Shown piece by piece: positions 1 to 8,927 of a stretch of 64,000 bases of DNA. The notes under the pieces were generated by a model, which was not told the DNA's origin, did no database searches, and saw only the letters and a program-made list of their open reading frames with translations. The stretch lies in NCBI RefSeq assembly GCF_026241105.1, contig NZ_JAPFFT010000023.1:1-64000 (forward strand), given 5' to 3'. Source of the stretch: Arthrobacter rhizophilus. GTDB taxonomy: Bacteria; Actinomycetota; Actinomycetes; Actinomycetales; Micrococcaceae. The position numbers and the translations under genes were made by a program. Positions within the stretch are counted from its first letter, which is position 1, and every line of letters starts with the position of its first letter.

Positions 1-42
1 ACCCCAGCCAACCGGCTCAACCAGCTGCTGCAGGCAGCCTAA
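1..42 (+). CDS. 3' end of an unidentified gene (partial)
   Basis: Frame 1 is open from the window edge and ends at a TAA at 40-42. The visible C-terminus is 13 residues, TPANRLNQLLQAA. It looks like the end of a helical protein. The gene starts outside the window and the fragment is too short to assign a family. Confidence 0.5.
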   Translation, partial: TPANRLNQLLQAA

Positions 43-120
43 ACCCGAGCGTTGCTCTGACCAGTTGACTTTGCCGGGCTCTAAACGACATTAACTGCGA
101 GTCAGTTGGGCGGGCGAGTC

Positions 121-753
121 TTAAGAGACTGGCGTGAGGCCTGTCCGGGCCATGGCCTCGGCGTAGGCGCCGTGGATGACGTCGAGGTACTCCTGCTGGC
201 GGACGGGGGAGCCGGCGAAGGAACGCCCGCCGAGTGAGCGGACCTTGAACGTCTTGAAGCCGCGGCGGTGGATACTCTGCGGGGCGGCCTTCACAAGCTG
301 GTCTGCCAAGCGGTGGGCTTCATTGCCGTGGGCTACCAGCACGGAGGTGCGCGGCACGATCGCCAACAAGCGCAGGAGCGGCTTCAGGCCTTCGGTGATG
401 TTGGCGGGAGTCAGCTTGCCCGGCTCTCCGTCCGGTTCGATCCAGGGGTACACGTTCCACGGCATCATGAGTTCCGGACGCAAGCCCAGCTGCCACTGCA
501 TGCCCAGCAGGCGGGTGGCGGCTTCCTCGTCACCCGGGACAATGAAGCCCGAGCCCTCCGTGGTGCGGGTGTTGGAGAAAAGGCTGATGATGCGGCACTC
601 GTCAACGCTGTGGACGGGGTCTACGTAAAGGACTTCGCTGCCCGGCTTCTGTTCTTTGAGGGAATCGCAAAGCCCCGTGACCTCGGCGATGTGGGGTTCG
701 AAACGTCGGTTCCAGAGTTGCTCTTCGAGTGAATCAGTCGCCAGGTCTTGCAT
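121..753 (-). CDS. uracil-DNA glycosylase superfamily-like protein
   Basis: A 210-aa soluble protein with no signal peptide. A VDP motif (about residues 44-46), NVYPW (100-104) and a strand followed by LVAHGNEAH (139-147) resemble the layout of the uracil-DNA glycosylase fold. The canonical GQDPYH water-activating motif is not recognisable, so repair activity is not shown. Relatives are annotated as uracil-DNA glycosylases in Arthrobacter, which is family recall and not a search result. The ATG at 753 has an AGGAG about 11 bases upstream. The gene is single and faces the partial gene at the window edge. It could instead be a non-catalytic member of the superfamily. Confidence 0.6.
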   Translation of the reverse strand: MQDLATDSLEEQLWNRRFEPHIAEVTGLCDSLKEQKPGSEVLYVDPVHSVDECRIISLFSNTRTTEGSGFIVPGDEEAATRLLGMQWQLGLRPELMMPWNVYPWIEPDGEPGKLTPANITEGLKPLLRLLAIVPRTSVLVAHGNEAHRLADQLVKAAPQSIHRRGFKTFKVRSLGGRSFAGSPVRQQEYLDVIHGAYAEAMARTGLTPVS

Positions 754-910
754 ATGGGCTTTGGTCTCCTACAGGTAGCGAGGCGCACTTGTCCGGCCGG
801 GAGCGGTTGGCCGCGACCGGTCGGGTTGGGTGCAGTGTTGGGGGCTGGTTAACTGTACCGGAACGGCGGCGACCTGTGGGGCGAATCCCGACTTCGTCAG
901 CGCGTTAACT

Positions 911-950
911 GAAACGGCGCCGTCTCGATTGCTCGAGACGGCGCCGTTTC
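911..950 (-). terminator. strong hairpin after the phosphoesterase gene
   Basis: A perfect 18-bp inverted repeat (911-928 with 933-950) has a 4-base loop and lies 11 bases beyond the stop codon of the minus-strand phosphoesterase. There is no good T-run, but its position and stability fit a transcription end. Confidence 0.7.
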
Positions 951-961
951 CGAAACGCCTG

Positions 962-2653
962 CTACTGCTTGTTGTCGTTCTGGTCGTCGTTTTCCTTGGT
1001 GCGGGAAACCACCGTACCGTTCGATTCGTTCAGGATGAGCTTGATGTCCCGCCCATTCTCAAAGTTGAACATCGCGTTGATGGATCCGGCTTTGGCGTCT
1101 GCCGACGAGTCGCCGATCTGGCCGGTGTGCCAGTTGTCCTCGATGAAGCGAAGGATGGAAGTCTGGTCCGTCTGGTTGTGGTCCACGAAGTTCTTCTTTG
1201 CGAAGGGTGAGATCACCACGAGCGGCTGGCGGGGGCCGGGGCCGCAACGGTCGGCATAGCCTCCGGCCATGGGCACACCCTTGTTGTACGCGTTCAGGCA
1301 CCACGCAGCGTCGTCAGTGGTGTTCGAGGAGTTCTTCACAGCAGCGGCAACGTGGTCATACCAGCCGTCCGAGTCGTCGTAGGCGAGGACGATGGCGGTG
1401 TTTTCCCAGTTCTTCGAGTTCTGGATGGCGTTGACCTGCTGCGTGATGAACTTCTGCTCGTCCAGGGGATCGGAGTAGCCGGCGTGGCCGTCCTGGTAGT
1501 TTCCCGCCTTCAGGAAGGACACGGCGGGCATGTTGTCGGAATTGACTACCTTGGCGAAGTCCGTGGTGTCGTACTGGTGGTTCGCCTGTCCGTTGCGCCC
1601 GATCTCGTCCACGCTGGCGGGGGCAAGGTGGTGCGGGTTGGACGTTGACTTGTAGTACTGGAACGGCTGGTGGTGCGGGTTGTAGTCCGTCACCTTGGCG
1701 CCTGCAATGTTGGTGTGGGTGGTCATGCAGGCTGCCGGAGTGGTGTCCGTCGCCGCCGTCGTGGGAGCGAAACCGCCCTGGAACCAGCCCCAGCTGACCC
1801 CCTTGTCATTGAGCAGGTCGCCGATGTTCTTGCCCTGCATGGCGGCGAGGTTGTTCTTGCTCGCGTGGCTCTTGTTGGAGCAGTCGTCGTAGACCGGATC
1901 CGGGTCTTCCGTCATGGTGCCGACGCCGTTGGCATCAGGGAACTTGACTGTGTAGTCGCTGCTTGCGGGCTTGACCGGCTGGCCGGTGGCAGTGAACTCC
2001 GTGACGCCGTGGGTCTGGCCGGACACCAGGTTGAGCGCGCCGGGGCTGGATGGGCCGAAGACGGTGCTGAAGTGGGAGTCGCTCATGGCGAAATTCTGGG
2101 CGTAGTTCCAGATCCCGGTGACGGTGTTGCCGTCGTAGTAGTCCATGGTGAGTCCCGGACGGCCGAACTGGCCACCAGAACAGGTATCCATGCTGGTGTT
2201 CTCGACGAACTTGTTCATCAGGCCTGCGTTGTAGGCCTTCTGCTCCGCGGTGTATTCGTGGTCCTGGTCGCATGTGATCGCCTGGGCAGGCGTCAGCCGC
2301 TGGGGCTGGACCGAGTTGGGGTTGTTAGGAGCCAGCAGCTTGTCGTGGGCGAGGGTGGCGATGTTCTTCGGGGTGCTCTTGGCTGCCGTGAACGTCGGAG
2401 CCGCTGCGCCACTGCCTTGCTGCGTTTCGCCAGCCGTGTTGGCTGCCTGCGGGTAGGTCCCGAAGTAATGGTCAAAGGAGACGTTCTCGCCGAAAATCAC
2501 CACAACGTGCTTGATGGGGGTCGCGGTTCCATTGTGGTCGTCGCTGGCCGAGGCCGGCGTCATGCCAAACCCGATCATGCCGGCAGCGATCGTCGATGCT
2601 GCGAGTGCGCTCACCCCTGCCGTTGACAGGAGACGCTTGTTGCGAAAATTCAT
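962..2653 (-). CDS. secreted phosphoesterase (phospholipase C / acid phosphatase family)
   Basis: A 563-aa exported enzyme of the bacterial phosphoesterase family (PF04185), which includes phospholipases C and acid phosphatases. A signal peptide covers about residues 1-37, with a basic start, a hydrophobic stretch and an Ala-Ser-Ala cleavage site. The metal-binding start motif is GENVSFDHYFG (55-65), a variant of the usual ENRSFDHYFG. Further family blocks are AYDDSDGWYDH and a late block around SPFAKKNFVDH and FIEDNW. It lacks the long C-terminal extension of haemolytic phospholipases C, so phosphatase or a general phosphodiesterase is as likely as lipase. It is transcribed alone, diverges from purA and ends at a strong hairpin. 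A possible PHO box lies upstream. Confidence 0.85.
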   Translation of the reverse strand: MNFRNKRLLSTAGVSALAASTIAAGMIGFGMTPASASDDHNGTATPIKHVVVIFGENVSFDHYFGTYPQAANTAGETQQGSGAAAPTFTAAKSTPKNIATLAHDKLLAPNNPNSVQPQRLTPAQAITCDQDHEYTAEQKAYNAGLMNKFVENTSMDTCSGGQFGRPGLTMDYYDGNTVTGIWNYAQNFAMSDSHFSTVFGPSSPGALNLVSGQTHGVTEFTATGQPVKPASSDYTVKFPDANGVGTMTEDPDPVYDDCSNKSHASKNNLAAMQGKNIGDLLNDKGVSWGWFQGGFAPTTAATDTTPAACMTTHTNIAGAKVTDYNPHHQPFQYYKSTSNPHHLAPASVDEIGRNGQANHQYDTTDFAKVVNSDNMPAVSFLKAGNYQDGHAGYSDPLDEQKFITQQVNAIQNSKNWENTAIVLAYDDSDGWYDHVAAAVKNSSNTTDDAAWCLNAYNKGVPMAGGYADRCGPGPRQPLVVISPFAKKNFVDHNQTDQTSILRFIEDNWHTGQIGDSSADAKAGSINAMFNFENGRDIKLILNESNGTVVSRTKENDDQNDNKQ

Positions 2654-2798
2654 GGATTTCCCTTCGGATTCACGGGCAATGCCCGGCCAACTATGCGGCC
2701 ATCAGGAGTTGGATGGGGTATGGATTCACAAAGAATGTAGCCGGTTGACTGAGGCCCGACGGCCGATTTGGAAGTTCAATGCGGACTGTTTGGAAAGA

Positions 2799-2820
2799 GT
2801 TCACATTCTGCTCACAGGGA
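2799..2820 (+). promoter_or_regulatory. possible PHO box in the phosphoesterase-purA intergenic region
   Basis: Two adjacent 11-base units, GTTCACATTCT and GCTCACAGGGA, form the head-to-tail repeat known for actinobacterial PhoP sites. A third unit-like sequence (GTTCAATGCGG) lies at 2774-2784 but out of phase. The site is about 150 bases upstream of the phosphoesterase start, within the 401-base gap to purA. Nothing else clear is seen in that gap except the purA ribosome site. Its orientation relative to the phosphoesterase is opposite, which weakens the call. Confidence 0.35.
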
Positions 2821-3054
2821 ACTTCGAGTGCGCCGTCCCTGTTTGCATGTCGCTCTCCGGACGTGTGACACCAAGACCGGGAGGCGTATCGGCTAAACTT
2901 GGCTGGTAAGAGCCCCGGAACTCTTGCTGATCCCGCCGGTGAACTTTTGCGAAAGTCTGCGGGCAGGACCGAAAAGATTCGGGGCGTTCTCATGTACGGC
3001 GCTGAGCCTTGGTGATCCCGCCAGGACCGGCCCGAAAGAATGGGGGAGGATCCC

Positions 3055-4344
3055 ATGCCCGCTATCGTGATCGTCGGAGCCCAGTGGGGCGACGAAGGCA
3101 AAGGCAAAGCAACCGACCTGCTCGGTGGCCGCGTTGACTACGTGGTCAAGCCCAACGGCGGCAACAACGCCGGGCACACCGTGGTGGTCGGCGGTGAGAA
3201 GTATGAGCTCAAGCTCCTTCCTGCCGGCATTCTGAGCCCCAACGCGATTCCGATCATCGGCAACGGCTGTGTGGTGAACCTCGAGGCGCTGTTCCAGGAG
3301 ATCGACGGACTGGAAGCCCGTGGCGCGGACACTTCCCGTTTGCGCGTCTCAGCCAATGCCCACCTCGTTGCGCCGTACCACCAGGTGTTGGACAAGGTCA
3401 CGGAGCGCTTCCTCGGCAGCCGCGCCATCGGCACCACCGGTCGAGGCATTGGCCCGGCCTACATGGACAAGGTTGCCCGCCTGGGTATCCGTGTCCAGGA
3501 TGTCTTCGACGAATCGATCCTCCGCCAGAAGGTGGAGGGCTCGCTGCGCCAGAAGAACGAGCTCCTGGTCAAGGTCTACAACCGCCGTAACGTGGTTGTG
3601 GACGAGATCGTGGAGTACTTCCTGTCCTACGCTGAACGCCTGAGGCCGCTGGTCATCGACAGCACACTGGTCCTCAACAATGCACTGGACGAGGGCAAGG
3701 TGGTCCTCATGGAAGGCGGCCAGGCCACGTTCCTGGACGTCGACCACGGCACCTACCCGTTCGTGACCTCCTCCAACCCGACTGCCGGCGGCGCGTCCGT
3801 CGGCTCGGGCATCGGACCCACCCGGATATCGCGCTCCATCGGCATCATCAAGGCCTACACCACCCGTGTTGGCGCCGGTCCGTTCCCGACTGAGCTCTTT
3901 GACGAGATGGGCATGTACCTGCAGAAGACCGGTGGCGAGTTCGGCGTGAACACCGGCCGTCCGCGCCGCTGCGGTTGGTACGACGCCGTCCTGGCCCGCC
4001 ACGCATCCCGCGTCAACGGCTTCACGGACTACTTCGTCACCAAGCTGGACGTGCTGACCGGCATCGAGCAGATCCCCGTCTGCGTGGCCTACGACGTCGA
4101 CGGCGTCCGCCACGACGAAATGCCGATGACCCAGACCGAGTTCCACCACGCGGTGCCGATCTTCGAGTACTTCGATGGCTGGACCGAGGACATCACGGGC
4201 GCTAAGACCCTGGAAGACCTCCCCGAGAACGCCCGCAACTACGTGCTGGCCCTTGAGAAGCTCTCCGGCACGCGATTCTCCGCGGTCGGCGTCGGCCCGG
4301 ACCGCGACCAGACGATCGTGGTGCACGACCTCATCGAGGACTAG
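3055..4344 (+). CDS. purA: adenylosuccinate synthase
   Basis: A 429-aa cytoplasmic enzyme that joins IMP and aspartate using GTP to make adenylosuccinate, the first step from IMP to AMP. The N-terminal WGDEGKGK motif (11-18) holds the catalytic Asp13, and NNAGHTVVV carries His41. The family block [10 protein letters not shown] is present, as are [10 protein letters not shown] and the TKLDVLTG base-binding segment. Length is typical. The ATG at 3055 is chosen over 3040 because GGGGGAGGA lies 4-5 bases before it and the protein then starts [10 protein letters not shown] as in relatives. It is monocistronic and followed by two hairpins. Confidence 0.97.
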   Translation: MPAIVIVGAQWGDEGKGKATDLLGGRVDYVVKPNGGNNAGHTVVVGGEKYELKLLPAGILSPNAIPIIGNGCVVNLEALFQEIDGLEARGADTSRLRVSANAHLVAPYHQVLDKVTERFLGSRAIGTTGRGIGPAYMDKVARLGIRVQDVFDESILRQKVEGSLRQKNELLVKVYNRRNVVVDEIVEYFLSYAERLRPLVIDSTLVLNNALDEGKVVLMEGGQATFLDVDHGTYPFVTSSNPTAGGASVGSGIGPTRISRSIGIIKAYTTRVGAGPFPTELFDEMGMYLQKTGGEFGVNTGRPRRCGWYDAVLARHASRVNGFTDYFVTKLDVLTGIEQIPVCVAYDVDGVRHDEMPMTQTEFHHAVPIFEYFDGWTEDITGAKTLEDLPENARNYVLALEKLSGTRFSAVGVGPDRDQTIVVHDLIED

Positions 4345-4363
4345 CCACCAAAGCTGAATCACG

Positions 4364-4408
4364 ACGACGGCGGGCCGCCCTTTCCGGGGCGGGTCGCCGT
4401 CGTGGTTT
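4364..4408 (+). terminator. intrinsic terminator after purA
   Basis: ACGACGGCG (4364-4372) pairs with CGCCGTCGT (4395-4403), followed by GGTTTTGG. It lies 20 bases after the purA stop. Confidence 0.75.
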
Positions 4409-4499
4409 TGGCGCCTGGAAGCCCGGAAAACACCCTCCGGAAAAAACTCTCGGAATCCGCGTAACCCTTTGGGGTGCCCCGACGATTACCCCTTTGAAA

Positions 4500-4546
4500 G
4501 GCCGAGCTGAAATTTGTCCCCCATCAGGTTTCAGCTCGGCCCTTTT
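4500..4546 (+). terminator. second terminator-like hairpin, possible end of a small RNA
   Basis: A perfect 13-bp stem (4500-4512 with 4529-4541) has a 16-base loop containing CCCCC and is followed by CTTTTC. With the purA terminator already passed, it may end a separate transcript from 4410-4540. No protein-coding signal was seen in 4410-4700. Confidence 0.6.
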
Positions 4547-4711
4547 CATGTCTGAAAGGGTCTCTCGTGGACGTGCAGAGACCGGGAGGGGCGAGCCTCC
4601 GGAACTGAAAGCTGGTCCTTGGGCATCATGGGAGCAACGGTTAAGCTAGGTGAGGTTGTCCGGCCGTGAGGGGTTTCGGCCGCAACGAGGATCGCGCTTA
4701 AATCCGGACAT

Positions 4712-5293
4712 TTGTTCCCCAACGAAAGCCACCCTTCTGTGACCGACGCCTTGACCGATGCAGCCTTGCGCGCCCTCCGGGGCCGGGAGGCTGAACTGTT
4801 CAGCGCCGTCTACCAAGCCTTCGCAGGCCAGGTGCTCGGCTACCTGACAGGAAAAGGCGTCTCGGATCCGGAAGCTGTCACACAGGAGGTCTTTCTTGCC
4901 GTCCTGCCGCGGGTTGAGTCCATCACCGGTGGCGTGAGTGGCCTGCGGACATTTGTATTTTCGGTAGCCCATGCCCGGATGGTGGATGACCACCGTCGGC
5001 AAAGCAGGGCGCCGGAGCATCACGAGTTTGAACCTGATCGTGACACGCGCCAGTCGAGTTCGGCGGAGGCCGAAGCGATGGAGCGTGTGGCGCCGGGCGA
5101 AGTCATGGCGTTGTTGGATGTCCTTCGGGAAGATCAGCGGGAAGTCCTGACGCTTCGTATCGTTGCCGGCCTGACGGTGGATCAGGCAGCCGAAATCATG
5201 GGGAAAAGCCAAGGCGCAGTCAAGCAACTGCAGCGCCGGGCATTGAATGCACTCCGCGAGCACTCGGTAGTAAAGGAATACGTGGCCCCATGA
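4712..5293 (+). CDS. RNA polymerase sigma factor, sigma-70 family (ECF-type)
   Basis: A 193-aa sigma factor. Region 2 lies at about residues 30-100 (LFSAVYQAFAGQVLGYL through VFSVAHARMVDDHRR). After a Ser/Ala-rich linker, region 4 forms a helix-turn-helix around LTVDQAAEIMGKSQGAVKQL (about 152-171). That size and two-domain layout fit an extracytoplasmic-function type. The TTG at 4712 gives the longest form. A GTG at 4739 is an equally plausible start, and neither has a strong ribosome site. Its stop overlaps the next start (ATGA). By family custom, the downstream membrane protein is probably its anti-sigma factor. Confidence 0.85.
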   Translation: MFPNESHPSVTDALTDAALRALRGREAELFSAVYQAFAGQVLGYLTGKGVSDPEAVTQEVFLAVLPRVESITGGVSGLRTFVFSVAHARMVDDHRRQSRAPEHHEFEPDRDTRQSSSAEAEAMERVAPGEVMALLDVLREDQREVLTLRIVAGLTVDQAAEIMGKSQGAVKQLQRRALNALREHSVVKEYVAP

Positions 5294-6162
5294 TGCGTTG
5301 GGATTGCAAGGACATTGACCGTGACGCGATCATCCGCGAGCTCATGCTCGAGGCTGGTCTGACGGATGCTCCCGCGCTCGCGGACTCCTTGAAAGCACTG
5401 GAATCGTTTGCGTCCATGCCCGCGCCGGTCCCCGGTCCGGCGCTTGCCGCGATGCTTGCTGGTACCGCCGCGGCAGCCGGCCCCGTCGCTGAAGTTGGCA
5501 CGGCCCCCGGAATCGGGATCGCCACTGGTGACCTCACGGACGAACGTCCCGTCGACGAGCTCGGCAAGCGTCGTCAGCTGCGCAAACACCGGCCTGCGGT
5601 CATTGGTGCCGCCGTCCTGACCGCTATGGGCTTGGGCATCGGGGGCGTAGCGGCCTCGAGTTCCGGATTTAGCAAAGGAACTCCTGATTTCATGCAGTCG
5701 CTGATCTCCGGCTGGGCGCCGGGCTGGACCACCGCTCCGCCATCGTTGGTACCTCCAGCCCCCGCCGGCGATTCCCCGAAGGTCACCACACACCCGGCAC
5801 CCGTTGATCTTCCTGCTCCTGCCGCGGAGCAGGAACCCGTCATCGCAGCCGCCCCTGAAGCAGCCGTACCGCCTGCGGTTGAGCCTTCCCCGGATGCAGT
5901 GGCGCCGTCAGCCGTGGAGCCCATCGAAGCGAAGGATTCACCGTCGCAAGGAGCCGGACGGCCGGAAGTGCCGAAGACGGTGCACACCGAGCCCAAGGCC
6001 GATTCCCCAGGCGTATTCAAGCAGACGGCGGACACCTTGCCGAAGTGGGGAAGCAAGGATTTCCGGGATGGACTGCCGCAGGTCCTTCAGGACGGCAAGG
6101 CCGATCTCGCCGGAAAGTCTCAAGGCGCCTCCTTGCGGTGGCTCTTCGGACTGGCCCGCTAG
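5290..6162 (+). CDS. single-pass membrane protein, candidate anti-sigma factor
   Basis: A 290-aa protein translationally coupled to the sigma gene by an ATGA overlap. Residues 1-95 are predicted cytoplasmic, with an acidic helical start. One hydrophobic segment (about 98-117, AVIGAAVLTAMGLGIGGVAA) follows a basic HRP/RRQ stretch. The remaining 170 residues are Pro/Ala/Glu-rich and probably outside the cell. There is no zinc-finger HxxxCxxC motif, so this is not a standard ZAS anti-sigma. The role is inferred from position and topology only. A second ATG three bases later could also be the start. Confidence 0.65.
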   Translation: MMRWDCKDIDRDAIIRELMLEAGLTDAPALADSLKALESFASMPAPVPGPALAAMLAGTAAAAGPVAEVGTAPGIGIATGDLTDERPVDELGKRRQLRKHRPAVIGAAVLTAMGLGIGGVAASSSGFSKGTPDFMQSLISGWAPGWTTAPPSLVPPAPAGDSPKVTTHPAPVDLPAPAAEQEPVIAAAPEAAVPPAVEPSPDAVAPSAVEPIEAKDSPSQGAGRPEVPKTVHTEPKADSPGVFKQTADTLPKWGSKDFRDGLPQVLQDGKADLAGKSQGASLRWLFGLAR

Positions 6163-6237
6163 CTCGGCCGCACAGCCAGAATCCCAGTCAATAATTCGGC
6201 CAAGGGGCCCGCGAAACCACGGGAGTAGGCTTGGGGT

Positions 6238-6660
6238 ATGACACACGTCAACGATCCGGCAGTCATTGACCGGCTTATGCGAACAAAGGGCCGCTGGGCA
6301 ATCGTCGGGCTCAGCACGAATGAGTGGCGCTCCGCGTTCGAAGTTGCTCTCTACATTCGCGACACCATGGGCATGGAGATCGTCCCGATCAACCAAAAGG
6401 GCGAAGACGTCCACGGCGAAACTGCCTACAAGTTCCTCGCCGACGTGCCCCTCGAACAGCCGATCGACGTCGTCGACTGCTTTGTGAATTCTTCGCGCGT
6501 TGGCGGCGTGGTTGACGAGGCCATTGCGGTCGGAGCGAAAGCCGTGTGGCTCCAGCTCGGCGTGATTGATGAGGATGCCGCGGAGCGGGCCAAGGCGGCG
6601 GGTCTTGACGTGGTCATGAACGCTTGTCCGGCGCAGATGGGCTGGCGCAGCGACAACTAG
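6238..6660 (+). CDS. CoA-binding domain protein (YccU family)
   Basis: A 140-aa single-domain Rossmann protein of the CoA_binding_2 family. The nucleotide-binding strand-turn is WAIVGLS at about residues 20-26. Conserved blocks IVPINQKGE, DVVDCFVNSS, KAVWLQLGVI and the final MNACPAQ match the family, in which the last Cys is conserved. The family binds CoA but its physiological role is not known. It is probably transcribed alone. Confidence 0.85.
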   Translation: MTHVNDPAVIDRLMRTKGRWAIVGLSTNEWRSAFEVALYIRDTMGMEIVPINQKGEDVHGETAYKFLADVPLEQPIDVVDCFVNSSRVGGVVDEAIAVGAKAVWLQLGVIDEDAAERAKAAGLDVVMNACPAQMGWRSDN

Positions 6661-6730
6661 CGACGCCTCCCGTTAACCTGTTGCTGTCATAGTCCGGGGG
6701 CAATCACCCGATTTCGAGACCAGGGAACCC

Positions 6731-7579
6731 ATGTGTGACGACCACCCTTCCACTGCCAGCCGGCGCACGGCGCTCGGTCTTCTCGGGGTGTCCCTCGCGG
6801 CCGGGCTGGGGGGGTCTGCGGCTCCCGGACACCTGTCCGCAGGAAGCCCGACGGCGGTTCCCGGCAGTGCGGGGGCCGCGCCGTCGTCGTCCGCATCGCC
6901 AAGCACCGCAACGAGCCCGACGCCGGGCCCCGGTGTCCCGAAGCGGCTACGGCGCTCCTTTGTCCCGGACTTCACGCTGCCGCCCATCCAAGGTGGACTG
7001 GCTCCCGTGATCACCAAAATCCCCACCAAACATCCCGTGGTGTTCCTGACGATCGACGATGGCGTGGTCAAGTCTCCGGAAAGCGTGCGACTCCTGGCCG
7101 AGAACGATTTCCCGGCCACGCTGTTCCTGACGAGCAACACGGTCCGCGACAACCCTGCCTTCTTCAAGGCGTTCATGGCGCAGGGGAGCCTGGTCGAAAA
7201 CCATACGGTCAGCCACAACGTCAACATGACTACCCAATGGGGCTACCAGCGGCAGCTTGATGACATCACCGGCATGCAGGATTTCGCCGTCCAGCAGTAC
7301 GGCCGGAAGCCCACGTTGTTCAGGCCGCCCGGGGGTTCCTACTCAACTGCTATGAGGCAAGCCGTGGCCGCCGCCGGCCTGAAGGCGATCGTTACTTGGG
7401 AGGCCAAGGCCAACGCTGGGCGCATGGACTACCAATATGGTAATTCGCTGCGGCCTGGCGACATCGTCCTGATGCACTTCCGTCCTGAATTCGCGGCAGA
7501 TTTTGCGGCATTCCGTTCCGCGCAGGTCGCCGCCGGCCTGGAAGTCGTGCTCCTGGAGGACTTCCTGGGCGTTGCGTGA
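6731..7579 (+). CDS. exported polysaccharide deacetylase
   Basis: A 282-aa member of carbohydrate esterase family 4. The N-terminus SRRTALGLLG is a twin-arginine-type signal, followed by a low-complexity Ala/Ser/Pro linker to about residue 75. The NodB domain shows FLTIDDG (metal-binding Asp pair, about 107-113), HTVSH (HxxxH metal ligands, about 157-161) and RPPGGSYS (about 198-205). The first motif has Ile in place of the usual Phe. Likely substrates are peptidoglycan or another N-acetylated cell-wall glycan. It stands alone between two single genes. Confidence 0.85.
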   Translation: MCDDHPSTASRRTALGLLGVSLAAGLGGSAAPGHLSAGSPTAVPGSAGAAPSSSASPSTATSPTPGPGVPKRLRRSFVPDFTLPPIQGGLAPVITKIPTKHPVVFLTIDDGVVKSPESVRLLAENDFPATLFLTSNTVRDNPAFFKAFMAQGSLVENHTVSHNVNMTTQWGYQRQLDDITGMQDFAVQQYGRKPTLFRPPGGSYSTAMRQAVAAAGLKAIVTWEAKANAGRMDYQYGNSLRPGDIVLMHFRPEFAADFAAFRSAQVAAGLEVVLLEDFLGVA

Positions 7580-7605
7580 GGCAGGGTCTCCGCTAGTCTC
7601 AGTGC

Positions 7606-8007
7606 ATGGATGCTGCCACCCTTCGCCGAATCTGCCTGGGCTTCACCGGGGTTTTTGAGGACTTCCCGTTCGGCCCGGAAACATCGGTTTTCAAAGTCCG
7701 TTCGGCCGTGTCCGGGGGAGGCAAGCAGGAAGGCAAAATGTTCGCGGCCTCCGCCATGGACGATCAGAACCTTGCGGTGAGCCTCAAATGCGATCCTTCC
7801 TTGGCCGTGCAATTACGCGCGGCCCATCCGGAAATCACCGGGGCTTGGCATATGAACAAGACGCACTGGAACGGCGTGCGCTTGGACGGCGCCCTCCCGG
7901 ACGCCATGGTCCGGGACATGGTGGAGGACTCGTATGACCTAGTGGTTTCGTCGTTGAGCCGCAAGCAGCAGGAACAGTTGGGCTGGGCTCGCCTCGCCAA
8001 GGGGTAA
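7606..8007 (+). CDS. MmcQ/YjbR family protein
   Basis: A 133-aa small protein of the MmcQ/YjbR (DUF419) family with a double-wing DNA-binding-like fold. Family marks are CLGFTGVFEDFPFGPETSVF near the start, the central MDDQNLAVSLKCDP, HMNKTHWNGVRLDG and a C-terminal helix ending LVVSSLSRKQQ. DNA binding is proposed for the family but its function is not established. It follows the deacetylase by 26 bases and may be cotranscribed with it. Confidence 0.85.
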   Translation: MDAATLRRICLGFTGVFEDFPFGPETSVFKVRSAVSGGGKQEGKMFAASAMDDQNLAVSLKCDPSLAVQLRAAHPEITGAWHMNKTHWNGVRLDGALPDAMVRDMVEDSYDLVVSSLSRKQQEQLGWARLAKG

Positions 8008-8089
8008 CACGCGGACCCTGTCCTCCGCTTCGGCTAGATTGTGAGTGCACCGCACCTTCCAGCGCCCCGAAGCAATCAGGTGGAGCCAG

Positions 8090-8719
8090 ATGCTTGAACA
8101 AAAGATCCTCGATGACCTGTGGAATTTTGAGGACCCCGCACTGTCGGAAGCCCGGTTCCGCGAAGCCATGGCGGATCCCGCCTACGATCCTTTTGAACGG
8201 GCCGAGCTCGCCACCCAATTGGGCCGGGCCATCGGTCTGCAGGGCCGCTTCGAGGAGGCCGACGCCCTCCTGGACGGGATCGACGCCGAAGAGGAGCCCA
8301 CCCTTGCGGTGCGGATTCTCCTGGAACGCGGACGCTTGCTCAACTCCGCGGGCCACCCGGCCATGGCGGTTCCGCTCTTCGAGCAGGCGGCCGAATTGGG
8401 GGACCTCTTGGGCGAAGATTTCCTGGCCGTGGATGCACTTCATATGCTGGCCATCGCGGACTCCGGCCACCAGGAATCATGGACGCGAAGTGCGCTCGAG
8501 TACGCCTCCGCCGTCGAGGATCCCCGCACCAAACGGTGGATGGTTTCATTGCACAACAACCTCGGTTGGGCGCTCTACGACGACGGTCGCCGCACCGAGG
8601 CCATGGTGGAGTTCCAGCTCGCTGAGCAGTGGGCTGAGCGGGTAGGAACCGAGCAACAGCGGCAATGGGCGGGCGAGGCCGTTGCCGAGTGCGCAAAATC
8701 CTTGAATTCACGGGGCTAA
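8090..8719 (+). CDS. tetratricopeptide-like helical protein
   Basis: A 209-aa soluble protein made of helical pairs with TPR character, including ELATQLGRAIGLQGRFEEAD, ERGRLLNSAGHPAMAVPLFE and HNNLGWALYDDGRRTEAMVE. TPR arrays usually mediate protein contacts, and no catalytic motif is seen. The ATG at 8090 is preferred over a GTG at 8045 because GGTGGAG precedes it at proper spacing. No partner is evident from its neighbours. Confidence 0.7.
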   Translation: MLEQKILDDLWNFEDPALSEARFREAMADPAYDPFERAELATQLGRAIGLQGRFEEADALLDGIDAEEEPTLAVRILLERGRLLNSAGHPAMAVPLFEQAAELGDLLGEDFLAVDALHMLAIADSGHQESWTRSALEYASAVEDPRTKRWMVSLHNNLGWALYDDGRRTEAMVEFQLAEQWAERVGTEQQRQWAGEAVAECAKSLNSRG

Positions 8720-8927
8720 ACAGGCCAAACGACCCTCCGGAAGGGCATTTTCGACAGATCACATTTTGACAAAAGTTGATTGAAACTACCCTCAAATATT
8801 GCTTTTCAATCACTCGTGGTGAAGTATGTCACACGAAGGGCGCGTCGCAGCGGCGGTGCCCGGACCGATCCACTGCCGGCCCAGGCGCCGTCAGAGTCGG
8901 TACTACGAGTCTCTGGAGGGTTTTAGG

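Noticed and set aside
1670-2626. 318-codon plus-strand frame opposite the phosphoesterase
   Set aside because: Antisense shadow, rich in Val, Arg and Gly with no recognisable domain.
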